Below are positions 61,362 through 64,000 of a DNA stretch of 64,000 nt, piece by piece. How positions within the stretch are numbered: the stretch's first letter is position 1; each line of letters starts with the position of its first letter. The notes under the pieces were generated by a model. The model was not told the origin of the DNA. It worked only from the letters and a program-made list of their open reading frames with translations, and ran no database searches. The stretch is taken from the NCBI RefSeq assembly GCF_024343575.1, contig NZ_RJUA01000003.1, forward strand, positions 310,001 to 374,000, in the 5' to 3' direction. Source of the stretch: Lacihabitans sp. LS3-19. GTDB lineage: Bacteria > Bacteroidota > Bacteroidia > Cytophagales > Spirosomataceae. The translations under genes were made by a program, and so were the position numbers.

Positions 61362-64000
61362 ATGAGAAACTTTACATTATTACATTCTGGGAATACCCCT
61401 GATTCGAGGAATGAACAAGGATGGAGATTAAATAAAGGCAACTTTGCTGCATTAATTTCCGTAATTTCTCTTATTATCAATTTCAATAATTGGAAGATTA
61501 AAAACCCTTTTCTAATTGATTCTATTAGTTTAACTAGAAAAAGCGTTTTTGTTTTATTCAGTTTATTGGCTGGATTGATCAATTCATCAATTGCCCAAAA
61601 TGCTCCTGCGGGAGATGACAAGTATTATATGCTTGTAGGTGAGTTGATTAATAATGGCGGAACAAATGATTCTCGAACCGATGTATACCAATATACAACT
61701 GGAGGTGGAATAACAAACTGTAGTCTAACCGGCGGCGGCGGCGAAGGTATGGTTGTTGACCCGATTAATAAAATTGCGTACATAGCAACTTGTTGTAATA
61801 TTGGTCAGATCCGTTTATATGATTACAATACTGCATCATTTCTTTCTCCAATTTCACTCCCTGGAGAAGATATTTTAGATGTTGCTATATCATCAGATTA
61901 TGCGTTTGTTTATGCGGCTACTTATAATAAGCTTTATAAAATTAGTACTGCTTCTAAAACAGTTGTCGCTTCTGTCTCAAAAACTGTACTTAATAATTCT
62001 GCTGCTCAAGATTTTTGGGGTGTAGCAGTTAGTCCAACCAACGGCAGAATTTATGTTTCTTCTAACTGGCAAAATGGTAACGGAACGAGTACTATCGAAT
62101 CTTTTGCAACAAGCCTAACAGGTGGAAGTACTCTTATATCGACTGCTTCTTCTGGTTTTCATTTTAGAGGAATTGTTTTTGATGCCTCAGGAAATCTTTG
62201 GGCTGTTGCTTCTCATGATAACAATACTATTTCAGATAAATTATATAAATATTCTTCAACAGGGACTTTATTAGGAACGTATTCTTTTCCAACACCTACA
62301 GTAAACGCGGTTGGAGGTACTGGGAAAGTTAATCCTTTTGATTTGGCTTTTGGGCCAGATGGTAATTTATATATCACAACATTCTCTGGTGACTGTGTAA
62401 CAAAGTTTAATGTTTCTAATGGTGTTTTTTCTACCTACTTACAATATGTTAGTGGAGCTCAAGCTAAGGCTATTACTTTTATAGGAGGTAACTTTAAATG
62501 TATTTGTACATCTCCTGTTTTAAACTTAGCTAATCTTACTCAAACTGGTGCTACCTGTAATGGTGCTGTTGCTAACAATAATGCCACAGCCACTATGGGA
62601 GGTTTGGTGTATAATTCAAGTAAAATTGTTAAAGCAGATATTAATGAAGGATCAACTTATGGGCAAATTCCACTTTATGGTGCACCATCAAATAAAGTAG
62701 TAGGCAGTGGGCAGACTTCGGTAACTTTTACTGGTTTGAAACCAGGAACTACATATACTATAAGAGCATGGAGTGGTTATGATGCTTGTTATACGGATTT
62801 AACTTTTACTACTCAACAGGCAGTTTGTTTTACGTGTGCCTGTAGTTCTAATAATTTCTCTACAAATGGAGATATGGCTTTGGGTAATCCACCTTCAAGT
62901 TGGACTGCACCCCAAGGTCAGTTTACACTTGGGACTGGATCTTCCACTGGTAACTTTGGCGTTTTAAACAATAGCGACTTTGTTGGTGATTATTATGTTT
63001 ATCAAGATATTTCTTTAACAGCTGGAGAAAAAGTTACGCTTGATGCCTTAGTGTCTACTCACTCCGTTTCGACTTCAGGAGCAGTTGCTGAAATGTATCT
63101 TGAGTTTTATAATGGCAATACTTTGTTGGCAACGTCTAGTAAGTCATCTACTACCTTGGCTTACAATGGAACACTGGAAATGTTGTCAACTATCAAATTT
63201 GTAGCTCCAACCAATACTACTAAAGTAAGGATTGTTGGGCACTCAAAAGCGAGGGCATTAAAATTTGATAATGTGGTTTTAACTAAATGTTATAATGCTA
63301 TCACATTAACTCAAGGAACTTTGGTTCAGCCGTCTTGTACTGCTAACGGTTCATTGTCTAATGGTTCATTGTCAGTAAACATTACAGGTGGTAGTGGAAG
63401 TTTCCAATATAGATTAAATGGGGGGGCATATCAAACCTCAAATACATTCAATAATATTGGAGCAGGTAATTACACAGTAGATGTAATTGACAATAATGCT
63501 TCAGCTTGTGGAAAGACATTGACAGGAACGATTACATGTATTAATAATTGTAGCAATACAATTACTAATCCTGACCCTTCCTCTGGAGATGTTAATCCTG
63601 GTCAACAATTTACATTAGGTGTAGATTCAAATGCACCAAGCAGTGTTTATATTGAATGGGTAAGGTCATCACAAAATGTAAACGATGTGTCACTGCTAAC
63701 AGATAAAACTGTTGTTGGGGGTGGGTATGTTACTGCTGGAGGTGTCACTATAAATGTAACAGCTCCTACTGCTTTAGGAACCTATTATTACTATGCTTGT
63801 TTTAAACCACTTGATCCATGTGGCACATTTGCTAAGCATATCATAACAGTAAAAAATATTGGTACAAATGATCCAGTATGTTTTTCAGGTTCTAGAACTT
63901 TAACAGATAATTTATTGCAAGGAGCTTGTAATCCAAGTGCAACAATAAATTATTCGTTTTGGTTAGATATGAGTTCTTCAACTGGTAAACCAAACTATCA
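61362..64000 (+). CDS. Large multidomain surface protein (5' part, cut by window edge)
   Basis: The frame is open from the ATG at 61362 to the window edge: 879 codons without a stop. Residues 1-58 are an unusual polar and hydrophobic extension, then a signal-like core (SVFVLFSLLAGLINSSIAQ, about 60-78). Residues about 95-385 look like a beta-propeller (repeats such as DVAISSDYAFVYAATYNKLYKI and FGPDGNLYITTF). A fibronectin III-like unit follows (386-489, with TGLKPGTTYTIRAWSGY), then a jellyroll-like domain (490-645), a SprB-type repeat (about 650-725, with GSGSFQYRLNGGAYQTSNTF) and further Ig-like repeats. This layout is that of a type IX-secreted adhesin or gliding-motility protein; a C-terminal sorting signal would lie beyond the window. 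Confidence 0.85.
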   Translation, partial: MRNFTLLHSGNTPDSRNEQGWRLNKGNFAALISVISLIINFNNWKIKNPFLIDSISLTRKSVFVLFSLLAGLINSSIAQNAPAGDDKYYMLVGELINNGGTNDSRTDVYQYTTGGGITNCSLTGGGGEGMVVDPINKIAYIATCCNIGQIRLYDYNTASFLSPISLPGEDILDVAISSDYAFVYAATYNKLYKISTASKTVVASVSKTVLNNSAAQDFWGVAVSPTNGRIYVSSNWQNGNGTSTIESFATSLTGGSTLISTASSGFHFRGIVFDASGNLWAVASHDNNTISDKLYKYSSTGTLLGTYSFPTPTVNAVGGTGKVNPFDLAFGPDGNLYITTFSGDCVTKFNVSNGVFSTYLQYVSGAQAKAITFIGGNFKCICTSPVLNLANLTQTGATCNGAVANNNATATMGGLVYNSSKIVKADINEGSTYGQIPLYGAPSNKVVGSGQTSVTFTGLKPGTTYTIRAWSGYDACYTDLTFTTQQAVCFTCACSSNNFSTNGDMALGNPPSSWTAPQGQFTLGTGSSTGNFGVLNNSDFVGDYYVYQDISLTAGEKVTLDALVSTHSVSTSGAVAEMYLEFYNGNTLLATSSKSSTTLAYNGTLEMLSTIKFVAPTNTTKVRIVGHSKARALKFDNVVLTKCYNAITLTQGTLVQPSCTANGSLSNGSLSVNITGGSGSFQYRLNGGAYQTSNTFNNIGAGNYTVDVIDNNASACGKTLTGTITCINNCSNTITNPDPSSGDVNPGQQFTLGVDSNAPSSVYIEWVRSSQNVNDVSLLTDKTVVGGGYVTAGGVTINVTAPTALGTYYYYACFKPLDPCGTFAKHIITVKNIGTNDPVCFSGSRTLTDNLLQGACNPSATINYSFWLDMSSSTGKPNY

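Overview
The window looks like the chromosome of an AT-rich member of the Bacteroidota, most likely a Cytophagales relative. The support is: repeated promoter boxes of the form TAnnTTTG, which is the Bacteroidota -7 element; starts without Shine-Dalgarno sequences, several of them TTG; and typical families (SprB-repeat surface protein, LptD/amidase/MlaD cluster, DUF4212 plus symporter, REP-associated transposases). I saw no rRNA, tRNA or CRISPR array. Species cannot be named from this.

Layout. 0-4 kb: start of a leftward gene, a CBS protein, TerC and DNA primase. 4-6.4 kb: a hypothetical secreted protein, a beta-barrel and a DoxX-like protein. 6.4-13.9 kb: parA-parB, gyrB, a cation antiporter, a long-chain acyl-CoA ligase and yidD, separated by clear terminators. 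14-28.3 kb: mixed housekeeping and accessory genes (a haloperoxidase-like lipoprotein, an amidohydrolase with a YigZ protein, a divergent deformylase, an ABC exporter pair, DinB-like proteins, a tautomerase, a U32 protein with ferredoxin, a CobW GTPase with an ABC exporter). This stretch also holds one decayed and one intact REP-associated tyrosine transposase, each beside small GACCCC/GGGGTC hairpins.

28.5-42.6 kb is the most coherent block: a rightward short-chain fatty acid (acetate/propionate) module. It runs: an orphan IS1 InsA-like DNA-binding protein, an outer-membrane porin, DUF4212 and sodium:solute symporter subunits, two tiny membrane proteins, a symporter-histidine kinase fusion, a receiver-only response regulator, prpE, acs, then after a terminator a cNMP/CBS/DUF294 protein and a DEDDh exonuclease. 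The logical route is entry through the porin, import by the symporter, activation to acyl-CoA by PrpE and Acs, and control by the fused sensor kinase. The response regulator lacks an output domain. The InsA-like protein has near-identical 18-bp sites in front of itself and in front of the porin gene, so it is a candidate for the missing DNA-binding arm (inference).

42.6-52.4 kb: bestrophin, a DUF4143 AAA ATPase whose promoter is preceded by four direct repeats at an exact 33-nt period, a DPP-IV-type peptidase, a TraB protein, a GDSL lipoprotein, kynureninase, MlaD and an amidase. 52.4-64 kb: LptD-like protein, a PfkB kinase, a secreted protein with a duplicated four-cysteine unit, argH, a second haloperoxidase-like protein, and the first 879 codons of a large multidomain surface protein that runs off the right edge.
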